Shown: positions 1 to 6,425 of the stretch, piece by piece
Layout: every line of letters starts with the position of its first letter
Numbering within the stretch: position 1 is the stretch's first letter
DNA from: Sulfurimonas sp.
GTDB taxonomy: Bacteria > Campylobacterota > Campylobacteria > Campylobacterales > Sulfurimonadaceae
Direction: 5' to 3'
Length of the DNA stretch: 11,806 bases
NCBI GenBank assembly: GCA_012963655.1
Contig: DTVI01000032.1
Coordinates: forward strand, 1-11,806
Translations under genes and position numbers: made by a program
The notes under the pieces: model-generated
Databases searched by the model: none
What the model was told of the DNA's origin: nothing
What the model saw: the letters and a program-made list of their open reading frames with translations, nothing else

Positions 1-5
1 CATAA

Positions 6-248
6 GGATTTCAATTTTACCTAAGTAAAAATGGAACGTATTTTGTCTCTCTAAAGGATCCTAAATATCCTTTAGATTCAGACTTCACAAATTCAATTAT
101 TAATATGAAAATTGATGATAAAAGCTATATTGATGCACTTCCTAGTTACCTAGATTTGATAGAGTCTAACAATAGCTTTGCAATTGATGGTTATCAAGGA
201 AAAATCAGTATTACAAAAATTAGCGAACCTGTTTCTGGGCAATTGTAA
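6..248 (+). pseudogene. C-terminal fragment of an unrecognised protein, in-frame stop at the window edge
   Basis: An open frame of 80 codons ends at TAA 246-248. Codon use looks genuinely coding: acidic/aromatic mix, Lys AAA, Ile ATT. It has no start codon near its beginning: the first ATG is at 105-107, without a Shine-Dalgarno. The codon just upstream (3-5) is an in-frame TAA. The other two forward frames also stop within the first 27 bases, so no frame enters this ORF cleanly from outside. Either the gene is broken (nonsense or frameshift) at the window edge, or there is a sequence error there. Residues include LSKNGTYFVSLKD and end in EPVSGQL; no family is recognised. It converges on the DCC-family gene 25 bases away. 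It could also be a short independent 47-residue ORF from 105, which I think less likely. Confidence 0.45.
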
Positions 249-273
249 TCATAATTTGATACAGAAGTAGTGC

Positions 274-624
274 TTAAAGTTTACAGTCATCATTTTTACC
301 AAAAAGCTTATATCTATACCTTGCAATAAGGGTATAAATACTATCACGTAGTTTTTTTGGAATAATCTTAAAAATATAAAAACACTTATACATCCCTCCT
401 AAGTCTTTTGCAATTTCTAAAACTGCCTCAGAATAAGTAAAGGCCTTATCTTCTTGTATAAAAATAATACTATCTTCAAAACATCCATATTTACTTATCA
501 TCTCTTTAGCTAAGCTATCTTCTCTAGAAATAAGGGTAAACATCTTTTTTTTATCAGCTTTTTTGATAAATTTAATTGAACTTTGACATAAAAGACAAAC
601 ACTATCAAAGATAATAATTTTCAA
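274..624 (-). CDS. DCC-family (DUF393) thiol-disulfide oxidoreductase-like protein
   Basis: This 116-residue protein has the two hallmarks of the DCC/DUF393 family. Near the N-terminus is IFDSVCLLC, a variant of the family's DGxCxxC with Cys10 and Cys13 forming a CxxC. At the C-terminus is the conserved LRDxIYxLIARYRYKLFGK block followed by a final Cys. The usual Gly after the Asp is Ser8 here. The family is predicted to have a thioredoxin-like fold and thiol-disulfide activity, but substrates are poorly known. There is no signal peptide, so it is probably cytoplasmic. The start is TTG at 624-622, directly before KIIIFD; no ATG would keep the CxxC. The TTG overlaps the upstream gene's TGA (TTGA, four bases), and the preceding Shine-Dalgarno is poor, which suggests translational coupling. 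Family assignment is firm; function is inferred. Confidence 0.85.
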   Translation of the reverse strand: MKIIIFDSVCLLCQSSIKFIKKADKKKMFTLISREDSLAKEMISKYGCFEDSIIFIQEDKAFTYSEAVLEIAKDLGGMYKCFYIFKIIPKKLRDSIYTLIARYRYKLFGKNDDCKL

Positions 625-833
625 TTAATAAGCCCAAGTTCTGCAAGCATTGGCTTAATACCAGAGGCAATATCTACCAGCTCTTTGTAAAAGGTCCCTT
701 CTGCTCTATCTTCAAGTAAGCATTCTTCTATATATTTCATACTTAAGCTTTTTTCTTCATCAGACAATATTTTGCTGTCTCTAATACTATCTTGAATCTT
801 TTCTAAATGGCTATGATCTTTATGAGCACTCAT
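621..833 (-). CDS. Small conserved-looking helical protein, function unknown
   Basis: This is a 70-residue acidic, helix-rich protein with a His-rich N-terminus (MSAHKDHSHLEK) and no Cys, signal peptide or membrane segment. I do not recognise the family. The ATG at 833-831 is preceded by an excellent Shine-Dalgarno (AAGGAG, six bases upstream), so both gene and start are well supported despite the short length. It is the first gene of a two-gene unit: its TGA overlaps the TTG start of the DCC-family protein, so the two are probably made together. A possible -10 (TATGAT, 856-851) lies just upstream. The N-terminal histidines could bind metal, but that is speculation. Confidence 0.75.
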   Translation of the reverse strand: MSAHKDHSHLEKIQDSIRDSKILSDEEKSLSMKYIEECLLEDRAEGTFYKELVDIASGIKPMLAELGLIN

Positions 834-850
834 ATCATCTCCTTTATTTA

Positions 851-856
851 ATCATA
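851..856 (-). promoter_or_regulatory. Possible -10 box (TATGAT) for the 70-residue protein/DCC pair
   Basis: The minus strand reads TATGAT here. The predicted transcript start is near 844, just ahead of the AAGGAG ribosome binding site. There is no clear -35, which is common in this group, where -35 elements are weak. The call rests on position and one hexamer only. Confidence 0.3.
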
Positions 857-936
857 CATCTTTTAAGCTAAATACTTGAAAAAGTATGCAGGCTAATCAG
901 AATACCTCTTGCGAAACTTAGAGTACTTTAGAAATA

Positions 937-957
937 ACTGAAGATAATATCTTCAGT
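937..957 (-). terminator. Perfect 9-bp hairpin downstream of clpS, possible weak terminator
   Basis: ACTGAAGAT and ATCTTCAGT form a perfect nine-base-pair stem around a three-base loop. The hairpin begins eight bases after the clpS stop codon. On the minus strand it is followed by TATTTC, a poor U-tract, so termination would be weak. It separates clpS from the 70-residue protein/DCC pair and may act as an attenuator or 3' end stabiliser. The inverted repeat is seen directly; its role is inferred. Confidence 0.5.
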
Positions 958-964
958 ATAAATA

Positions 965-1216
965 TTATACCTCTTCAATAGAGCACCTCATAGGAAAGCC
1001 TTCACTACGTGCTTGTTTTTCAACAATACTGGCCTTTGTTTCAGCTACCTCATATAGGTAAATACCACAAAGTCCTTTTCCCTTAGTATGTATATCATTT
1101 GTAATAGCGTCTGCCTCTTCTATAGTCTTATGAAATACACTTATAATAATACGAAGGCAAAAATCCCATGAGGTATAATCATCATTTAGCATGTATACTA
1201 TATAACTTTTAGGCAC
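965..1216 (-). CDS. clpS: ClpS, ATP-dependent Clp protease adaptor
   Basis: ClpS binds proteins with bulky hydrophobic N-terminal residues and delivers them to ClpA(P) for degradation (N-degron pathway). The fold signatures are clear: NDDYT at 11-15 (the degron-binding Asn and Asp), VFHKTIEEA, HTKGKGLCGIYLYEVAETK with the pocket His at 43, and a C-terminal FPMRCSIEE. The position equivalent to E. coli Met40, the pocket gatekeeper, is Trp17. The boundary given uses GTG at 1216-1214, which has no Shine-Dalgarno and leaves a short N-terminus. The frame stays open upstream to TAA 1273-1271. A good Shine-Dalgarno (AAGAGGA, 1272-1266) sits seven bases before an ATT codon at 1258-1256. That start would give a 97-residue protein beginning SIEIQTELVNQ, closer to the family's usual length. 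Identity is very secure; the start is uncertain. Confidence 0.93.
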   Translation of the reverse strand: MPKSYIVYMLNDDYTSWDFCLRIIISVFHKTIEEADAITNDIHTKGKGLCGIYLYEVAETKASIVEKQARSEGFPMRCSIEEV

Positions 1217-1265
1217 TTGTAATTGGTTTACAAGCTCTGTTTGTATCTCTATACTAATTTGTATA

Positions 1266-1272
1266 TCCTCTT
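1266..1272 (-). promoter_or_regulatory. Shine-Dalgarno suggesting a non-canonical ATT start for clpS
   Basis: The minus strand reads AAGAGGA, overlapping the in-frame TAA, then seven bases, then ATT at 1258-1256 in the clpS frame. No ATG, GTG or TTG lies in frame between this site and the GTG at 1216, which itself has no Shine-Dalgarno. Either ATT is used as a rare start, or a start codon has been altered by one base. Confidence 0.5.
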
Positions 1273-1285
1273 ACAAAAAATTTCC

Positions 1286-1291
1286 ATTATA
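1286..1291 (-). promoter_or_regulatory. -10 box (TATAAT) upstream of clpS
   Basis: A perfect TATAAT on the minus strand lies 13 bases before the clpS Shine-Dalgarno, in the short gap after the alpha/beta hydrolase stop codon. No TTGACA-like -35 is visible; an AT-rich stretch precedes it, as expected for sigma-70 promoters in Campylobacterota. It would let clpS be transcribed apart from the secA operon. Confidence 0.5.
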
Positions 1292-1297
1292 CGAACC

Positions 1298-1930
1298 TTA
1301 ATTAAAAGATCCTACTTTTAAAAAATGGATAGTCTTTTTTATCACCTTAGAGTTTCTCATCATAAAGGTATGCGTTACATCCATAACAAGGTGATCTTTC
1401 ATCCCTTCTACCTTAGTGCTCTGTATAGACACCCTTCCATCATTAGGACCAGGAAGCATCATAGAACCAATAAAGTCAAAGCTTTTACTACCGGCTATGA
1501 TCCCTAAATCAAAGTTTATTGGCTTAAGACTTTTAACAATACCTTCAGTACCTAATTCCAAGCTAGCCGGTCCATTAATTAGCTTAAATCCAGGAAGTGT
1601 TCCTATTTTATCTACTATTTGTGATCCTTGATTTGGTGGGCCTAACATCACAACCTTGCCAAGGTTATTTATAACATGTTCGTTTAGATAGGTTCTAAGT
1701 AAGATACCACCCATAGAATGCGTAACAAAATGGATTATACTCTCTTCAGGACACTGAGATAAGCTTTTTGGAATTTCTTCATTAGATAAGGTTTTTATAG
1801 TAGATTTGGTAGAAGGGTAATTATGATTAATAACAATGTAGCCTGAGCTTTTTAAGGCTTTTTCCATCTTCTTCATAGATGAACTTTTACGCAAAAGTCC
1901 ATGAAGTAAGATAACACACTCTGGAGACAT
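1298..1930 (-). CDS. Alpha/beta hydrolase, lipase/esterase-like (PGAP1/DUF676-like)
   Basis: This 210-residue protein has a full alpha/beta hydrolase active site: oxyanion-hole HG at 10-11 after a hydrophobic strand (CVILLHG); nucleophile Ser72 in THSMGG, a GxSxG variant with Thr at the first Gly; a likely acid Asp164 in GPNDGRVS; and His187 in DVTHTF. LGPPNQGS at 97-103 resembles the lipase and PGAP1-like group. A serine esterase, lipase or acyltransferase activity is therefore likely; the substrate is unknown. There is no signal peptide, so it is probably cytoplasmic or loosely membrane-bound. The ATG at 1930-1928 lies five bases after the stop of the LolC/E-type permease with no separate Shine-Dalgarno, so translation is probably coupled. 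Its place after secA and a lipoprotein-release gene hints at an envelope or lipid role, but only by context. Confidence 0.85.
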   Translation of the reverse strand: MSPECVILLHGLLRKSSSMKKMEKALKSSGYIVINHNYPSTKSTIKTLSNEEIPKSLSQCPEESIIHFVTHSMGGILLRTYLNEHVINNLGKVVMLGPPNQGSQIVDKIGTLPGFKLINGPASLELGTEGIVKSLKPINFDLGIIAGSKSFDFIGSMMLPGPNDGRVSIQSTKVEGMKDHLVMDVTHTFMMRNSKVIKKTIHFLKVGSFN

Positions 1931-1935
1931 GGAAG

Positions 1936-3138
1936 TTATTCATTTCTCAAGACATTAAGAACATCAACTTGTGCTGCTTTTTTAGCAGGGTACCAAGCTG
2001 AAAGTACAACGATACAAAAAGCACCTATAATAATAGAAGCAAAATCAATGATAGAAAGCTTTAAAGGAAGCCTTGAGGTTCCATATACATCAGCAGGTAT
2101 AGTAATTAAATCAAAGCTTGAAAGTATCCATAAACCACTTAGACCAAGAATAGTACCTGCAATAATTCCTGTCACACCGATAATAACACCAAGATATAAA
2201 AATATCTTCTTTACCTCGGCCTCAGAAGCACCTAAGGAGATAAATAAGGCAATTTCAGAACGTCTGTTCATCACTGTCATTAATAAAGACGAGATGATAT
2301 TCACTGCAGCTATCAAGATAATAAGCATTAAGACAATAAACAGTGCATGCTTTTCAAGTTCAAGAGCTGAAAAGAAAGAAAGGTTATCTTCCCACCATCC
2401 CTTGACTCTAACAGAATCTGGAAGATAAGCAGAAAGTCGTTTTATATCTTCATGAGGTGTCTTAGAAAACACATGAATCCCATCATAATGACTAGAAGGA
2501 AGATTTAAAATTAATTGTATTGCCTCTAAGGATGTATAATGGTAGGCCTTATCATAGGCTGATAGCCCCGAATCAAAGGTACCTTGTATCTTAAAACGTT
2601 TAATAGTTGGTGCAAGCGTAAGCCCACCTGGTTCAGCCTGAGTAAAAATATACATCAGTCTTTCCCCATCATTAAGATATAATTCATCTTTTAAGCTCTT
2701 ACCAATAATCACATCAAACTTTTTATATTCTTTGTCTTTAATGGCGCGAGCAACAACATCATTCGCCTTTGCTTCCGCTTTTAAGTCCACCCCAAAAAGG
2801 TAACCACCTTCCATAGTAGAACCTCGTCTAACAATCACAGGGGATGCTACATAAGGAGAAAAGGCTAAATCAGGGAACTCCTTTTTAAGATCCGTATATA
2901 CATCTTTATCAACAGAGCCATAAAATTTCGGCATGATGGTTAGAGGATAATTCATTACTGTAAGTTTTTTTCTAAACTCTGCATCAAAACCATTCATTAA
3001 AGACATAGCAATAATTAAAACCATAACACCAAGTAAGATGCCAAGAAAGGCTAAAAGAGCAGAAAGAAAAATAAAGGGTTGATCTTGATCAAAACGAAGA
3101 TATCGTTTGACCATATATTTTACAAGGGGCTTATTCAC
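1936..3138 (-). CDS. LolC/LolE-type lipoprotein-releasing ABC transporter permease
   Basis: This inner-membrane permease of the MacB/LolC/LolE class extracts outer-membrane lipoproteins from the inner membrane and passes them to LolA, powered by a LolD ATPase not in this window. At 400 residues it has the usual length and layout: one membrane helix at about 23-48, followed by the family motif MNGFDAEFRKKL; a periplasmic domain at about 50-260; and three helices at about 265-290, 311-341 and 364-384. The cytoplasmic coupling segment MNRRSEIALFISLGAS contacts the ATPase, and the typical end is WYPAKKAAQVDVLNVLR. I cannot tell LolC from LolE; lineages with a single such permease are thought to use it as a homodimer (LolF-like). 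The start is GTG at 3138-3136, overlapping the secA TGA by four bases (GTGA). lolA lies just beyond secA, supporting the role. Confidence 0.9.
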   Translation of the reverse strand: MNKPLVKYMVKRYLRFDQDQPFIFLSALLAFLGILLGVMVLIIAMSLMNGFDAEFRKKLTVMNYPLTIMPKFYGSVDKDVYTDLKKEFPDLAFSPYVASPVIVRRGSTMEGGYLFGVDLKAEAKANDVVARAIKDKEYKKFDVIIGKSLKDELYLNDGERLMYIFTQAEPGGLTLAPTIKRFKIQGTFDSGLSAYDKAYHYTSLEAIQLILNLPSSHYDGIHVFSKTPHEDIKRLSAYLPDSVRVKGWWEDNLSFFSALELEKHALFIVLMLIILIAAVNIISSLLMTVMNRRSEIALFISLGASEAEVKKIFLYLGVIIGVTGIIAGTILGLSGLWILSSFDLITIPADVYGTSRLPLKLSIIDFASIIIGAFCIVVLSAWYPAKKAAQVDVLNVLRNE

Positions 3139-5708
3139 GCTTGACCTGTCGCTAGTGCACCTTTTTTAGGACCACTTGTCCCACAACAAGATTTATACTT
3201 TTTTCCTGAGCCACAAGGACAAGGCTCATTTCTAGCAATTTTCTTTCCAATTACCTTATCTTCATTAAAATGATTTAATTGTCTATTCATCTCATCTTGA
3301 CGTTGTTGAATCTCTCTTTGCTCAGCTAAGGCTTCTGCCTCATCTTCAGCAGATTTAAACTGAATAATTTGAAGCATCTTAATTGTTTCAAACTTAATAG
3401 TCTCACGTAATTCAGAAAATAAGTTAAATGACTCTTTTTTAAATTCAACAAGAGGGTCTTTTTGGTTATAAGCACGTAAACGGATGCCTGTTTTCATTGT
3501 ATCCATTTGGTATAAATGATCTCTCCATGTTTGATCTAATGTTTTTAAGAAGATTTCTCTTTCAATAGCAGACCTGATTTCAGTATCAAGTACAGACATT
3601 TTTGCGTCATATGCACCTTTAACCTCAGCTAATACACTTTCACCTAAGGCATCATAATCCTTACCATTAAGTATCTCAGAGTTCACTTCTAGATTTATTT
3701 CTTCTTTTAGTAAGGCTTCAAGTTTTTCTAAATTAAAGTCTTCTTCACTTTGAGAAGAATAAATATCACAATTACTTAGTATATTTTCTATATATGCCTC
3801 ACGAATTTCATCTACCTTCGCGTCAATGTCATAATCATTGTCTAAGATGTTATTTCTAAACTTATATACAATCTTTCTTTGCTCATTTGCAACATCATCA
3901 TATTCAACAATTTGCTTACGCCCTTCAAAGTGCATCGTTTCCACTTTTTTCTGCGCTTTTTCAACAGCTCTTGTAACCATCTTAGACTCTATATATTCCC
4001 CATCTTCAACACCAAGTCTTTCCATAATAGACTTAATACGGTCTGATCCGAAAATACGAAGAAGATTATCTTCAAGAGACAAATAAAACTGAGTCTTACC
4101 CGGATCACCCTGTCTACCAGATCTTCCACGAAGCTGATTATCGATACGACGATTTTCATGACGTTCTGTACCAATGATATATAAGCCACCAAGAGCCTTA
4201 ACTTCATCATTAACCTTAATATCAACCCCACGACCAGCCATATTAGTTGCAATAGTTACTGCACCTTTTTGACCAGCATTCTTAATAATCTCACCCTCAG
4301 ATTCATGTTGCTTTGCATTTAGTACCGTATGAGGAATCTTAGCCTTAGACAAAAAGCTATGTAGAGCCTCTGACTTTTCAATAGAAGCGGTTCCAATAAG
4401 TATAGGTTGACCTGTTTTAGCTAGTTCTTGAACTGTCTTCATAACCGCTTCAAATTTTTCTTCTTCAGTCTTATAAATAAGGTCATTTAAGTCTTCTCTA
4501 TTAATAGGAAGATTTGTAGGTATGGAAACAACATCAAGTGTATAAATCTGAGAAAACTCTGTTGCCTCTGTTTGCGCTGTTCCTGTCATTCCTGCTAACT
4601 TATTATACATTCTAAAGTAGTTTTGGAAGGTAATATCTGCTAGGGTTTGAGACTCTTCTTTAATCTCAACCTTTTCTTTTGATTCTAAGGCTTGGTGAAG
4701 TCCTTCTGAATAACGGCGACCCTCAGATAAACGACCTGTGAATTCATCAACAATAACGACTTCTCCATCACGAACAACATAATCAACATCTTTTTCAAAA
4801 AGATAGTTTGATTTCAAGGCATTATCTAAGTAATGTGAAAGCTCAGCATTTTGTGGACTATAAAGGTTATCAACCTCGTACAGCTCTTCAGCCTTAGCTA
4901 TCCCTTCGTCTGTGATTAAGATGACTCTATCTTTTTCATCTACAGTAAAGTGTTCATCTTTTACTAAGGCCTTAGCTGCTGAATCAGATTTTCCATAATC
5001 TTCCATCTTACGATTTGTTGGACCTGAGATAATAAGAGGTGTTCTTGCCTCATCAATTAAAATAGAATCCACTTCATCTACGATAACAAAGGGATGTGAA
5101 CGTTGAACCATTTGTTCTCTTGAGTACGACATATTGTCACGTAAGTAGTCAAAACCAAATTCATTATTGGTTCCATAGGTGATGTCTGAGCTATATTGTT
5201 CACGCTTAACACTAGGATCATATTCTGTTTCAAAAATAGTACCTGTGGTATAACCTAAGAAACTATATAATTCACTCATTTCATCCGCATCACGTGAGGC
5301 AAGGTAATCATTTACGGTCACAACATGTACGCCCTTGCCATTCATCGCATTTAGTATAACAGCCAAGGTAGCAACTAAGGTCTTACCCTCACCTGTTTTC
5401 ATTTCAGCAATACGGCCTTCATGAAGTACCATTCCCCCGATAAGCTGAACATCAAAATGTCGCATATTTAAAACACGTTTTCCTGCTTCTCTTGTAATAG
5501 CAAAAGACTCAACTAAAACATCATCAAGGCTTTTTTCTTCACTTAATACAGACACTTTTAAATCATTAAAAGCATCTTTTAGTTCTTCATCATTCAGGGC
5601 AACATAATGAGGTTCAAGTGCATTTATCTTTTTAACACGTTTGGTATATTTTTTAAGTTCTCTATCGTTTTTTGTTCCAAACATTTTACCTAGCACTTGC
5701 TGAATCAT
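3135..5708 (-). CDS. secA: SecA preprotein translocase ATPase
   Basis: SecA is the ATPase motor that pushes preproteins through SecYEG. The 857-residue length is normal. Visible elements in order: Walker A MKTGEGKT at 103-110; GTNNEFGFDYLRDN; DEVD at 211-214 within VIVDEVDSILIDEART; the preprotein cross-linking region with VDEFTGRLSEGRRYSEG; YFRMYNKLAGMTGTA; second nucleotide-binding-fold motifs IATNMAGRGVDI and RRIDNQLRGRSGRQGDPG; and the helical scaffold. The C-terminal SEC-C zinc site has Cys830, 832, 841 and 842 (CPCGSGKKYKSCC), the segment known to bind SecB and lipid in other bacteria. The start is ATG 5708-5706 with a modest upstream AGGTAG. It leads the operon with the LolC/E-type permease and the hydrolase, and is divergent from lolA. 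No residue expected for activity is missing. Confidence 0.99.
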   Translation of the reverse strand: MIQQVLGKMFGTKNDRELKKYTKRVKKINALEPHYVALNDEELKDAFNDLKVSVLSEEKSLDDVLVESFAITREAGKRVLNMRHFDVQLIGGMVLHEGRIAEMKTGEGKTLVATLAVILNAMNGKGVHVVTVNDYLASRDADEMSELYSFLGYTTGTIFETEYDPSVKREQYSSDITYGTNNEFGFDYLRDNMSYSREQMVQRSHPFVIVDEVDSILIDEARTPLIISGPTNRKMEDYGKSDSAAKALVKDEHFTVDEKDRVILITDEGIAKAEELYEVDNLYSPQNAELSHYLDNALKSNYLFEKDVDYVVRDGEVVIVDEFTGRLSEGRRYSEGLHQALESKEKVEIKEESQTLADITFQNYFRMYNKLAGMTGTAQTEATEFSQIYTLDVVSIPTNLPINREDLNDLIYKTEEEKFEAVMKTVQELAKTGQPILIGTASIEKSEALHSFLSKAKIPHTVLNAKQHESEGEIIKNAGQKGAVTIATNMAGRGVDIKVNDEVKALGGLYIIGTERHENRRIDNQLRGRSGRQGDPGKTQFYLSLEDNLLRIFGSDRIKSIMERLGVEDGEYIESKMVTRAVEKAQKKVETMHFEGRKQIVEYDDVANEQRKIVYKFRNNILDNDYDIDAKVDEIREAYIENILSNCDIYSSQSEEDFNLEKLEALLKEEINLEVNSEILNGKDYDALGESVLAEVKGAYDAKMSVLDTEIRSAIEREIFLKTLDQTWRDHLYQMDTMKTGIRLRAYNQKDPLVEFKKESFNLFSELRETIKFETIKMLQIIQFKSAEDEAEALAEQREIQQRQDEMNRQLNHFNEDKVIGKKIARNEPCPCGSGKKYKSCCGTSGPKKGALATGQA

Positions 5709-5721
5709 CTCTACCTACTTT

Positions 5722-5727
5722 ATTATA
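5722..5727 (-). promoter_or_regulatory. Possible -10 box (TATAAT) for the secA operon
   Basis: TATAAT on the minus strand, preceded by a run of A and T, ends 13 bases before the secA ATG. The predicted transcript would have a very short leader, which weakens the call. The rest of the 5709-5887 divergent region holds several AT-rich -10-like strings, none decisive for either gene. Confidence 0.35.
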
Positions 5728-5887
5728 GTTTAAATTTTTTTTATCTTATCATCTTAAATCTATAAAACGGCTTTTAGTAAAATTAATATCATTAATACAG
5801 AACATATATTACACACTTTATATGGCTCATCCTAATTAAGCCTAGAAACGCTACACTTTCATTTATATACGGATGAGGACATACATT

Positions 5888-6409
5888 ATGAAATATCTAT
5901 TAATTTTAAGCTTTTTAATCAGCTCAGCTTTTTCTTTTGGAGAGAACCTTCAAAGTTTTGAGGCAGACTTTGTGCAAACTATTACCGATGAGACGGGAAA
6001 GGTTTTAACGTATAAGGGTAAAATGTATACAAAGCGACCCAGTTTTGTTTTATGGGATTATACCTACCCTCAAAGAGCAGCAAAAAAGCTCTATTTAAAT
6101 GATACAAGAGCTGTATTAGTCCAACCTATGTTAGAGCAAGCTACTATAACTGAGATACGTGGAGGCATGAATTTTTTCAAAATTCTAAGTTCAGCTAAGG
6201 CTGTGGATGACACCCATTATCTAGCAACTTACCATAAAATCGATTTTATTCTTAAGCAAGAAAATGGCGTTATTATCTCTCTTTCATATGAAGATGAATT
6301 AGAAAACAAAATACTTATTATTTTTTCTAAACAAAGACAAAACCGTTTTATTGAAGATAATCTCTTTAGACCTAAGGTACCACAAGATTATGATATTATA
6401 AGACCCTAA
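5888..6409 (+). CDS. lolA: LolA, periplasmic outer-membrane lipoprotein carrier
   Basis: LolA shields the acyl chains of lipoproteins released by the Lol ABC transporter and carries them across the periplasm. The 173-residue product starts with a signal peptide (MKYLLILSFLISSAFSFG, probable cleavage near residue 18). The mature N-terminus has the LolA pattern LQSFEADFVQTITDETG, then YKGKMYTKRPSFVLWDYTYP and LYLNDTRAVLVQP, ending with FRPKVPQDYDIIRP. An in-frame ATG at 5873 would add five residues. I chose 5888 because GAGGA at 5875-5879 is a good Shine-Dalgarno eight bases before it, and it gives a clean signal peptide. No LolB is visible, as is usual for this lineage. It is divergent from secA and convergent with the PyrC'-like gene 16 bases downstream. 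Confidence 0.93.
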   Translation: MKYLLILSFLISSAFSFGENLQSFEADFVQTITDETGKVLTYKGKMYTKRPSFVLWDYTYPQRAAKKLYLNDTRAVLVQPMLEQATITEIRGGMNFFKILSSAKAVDDTHYLATYHKIDFILKQENGVIISLSYEDELENKILIIFSKQRQNRFIEDNLFRPKVPQDYDIIRP

Positions 6410-6425
6410 TATTTAGCTTAGAGGC

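Noticed and set aside
1325..2428. Open frames on the + strand at 1325-1507, 1416-1631 and 2048-2428
   Set aside because: They lie antisense to the well-supported hydrolase and LolC/E-type permease genes, lack ribosome binding sites, and their products look like no protein family.
3838..4252. Open frames at 3838-4086 (+) and 3989-4252 (-)
   Set aside because: Both fall wholly inside secA in other frames or on the opposite strand; SecA motifs there are continuous and intact.
5873..5887. Earlier ATG start for lolA
   Set aside because: It overlaps the GAGGA Shine-Dalgarno of the ATG at 5888, has no site of its own, and would add MRTYI before a clean signal peptide.
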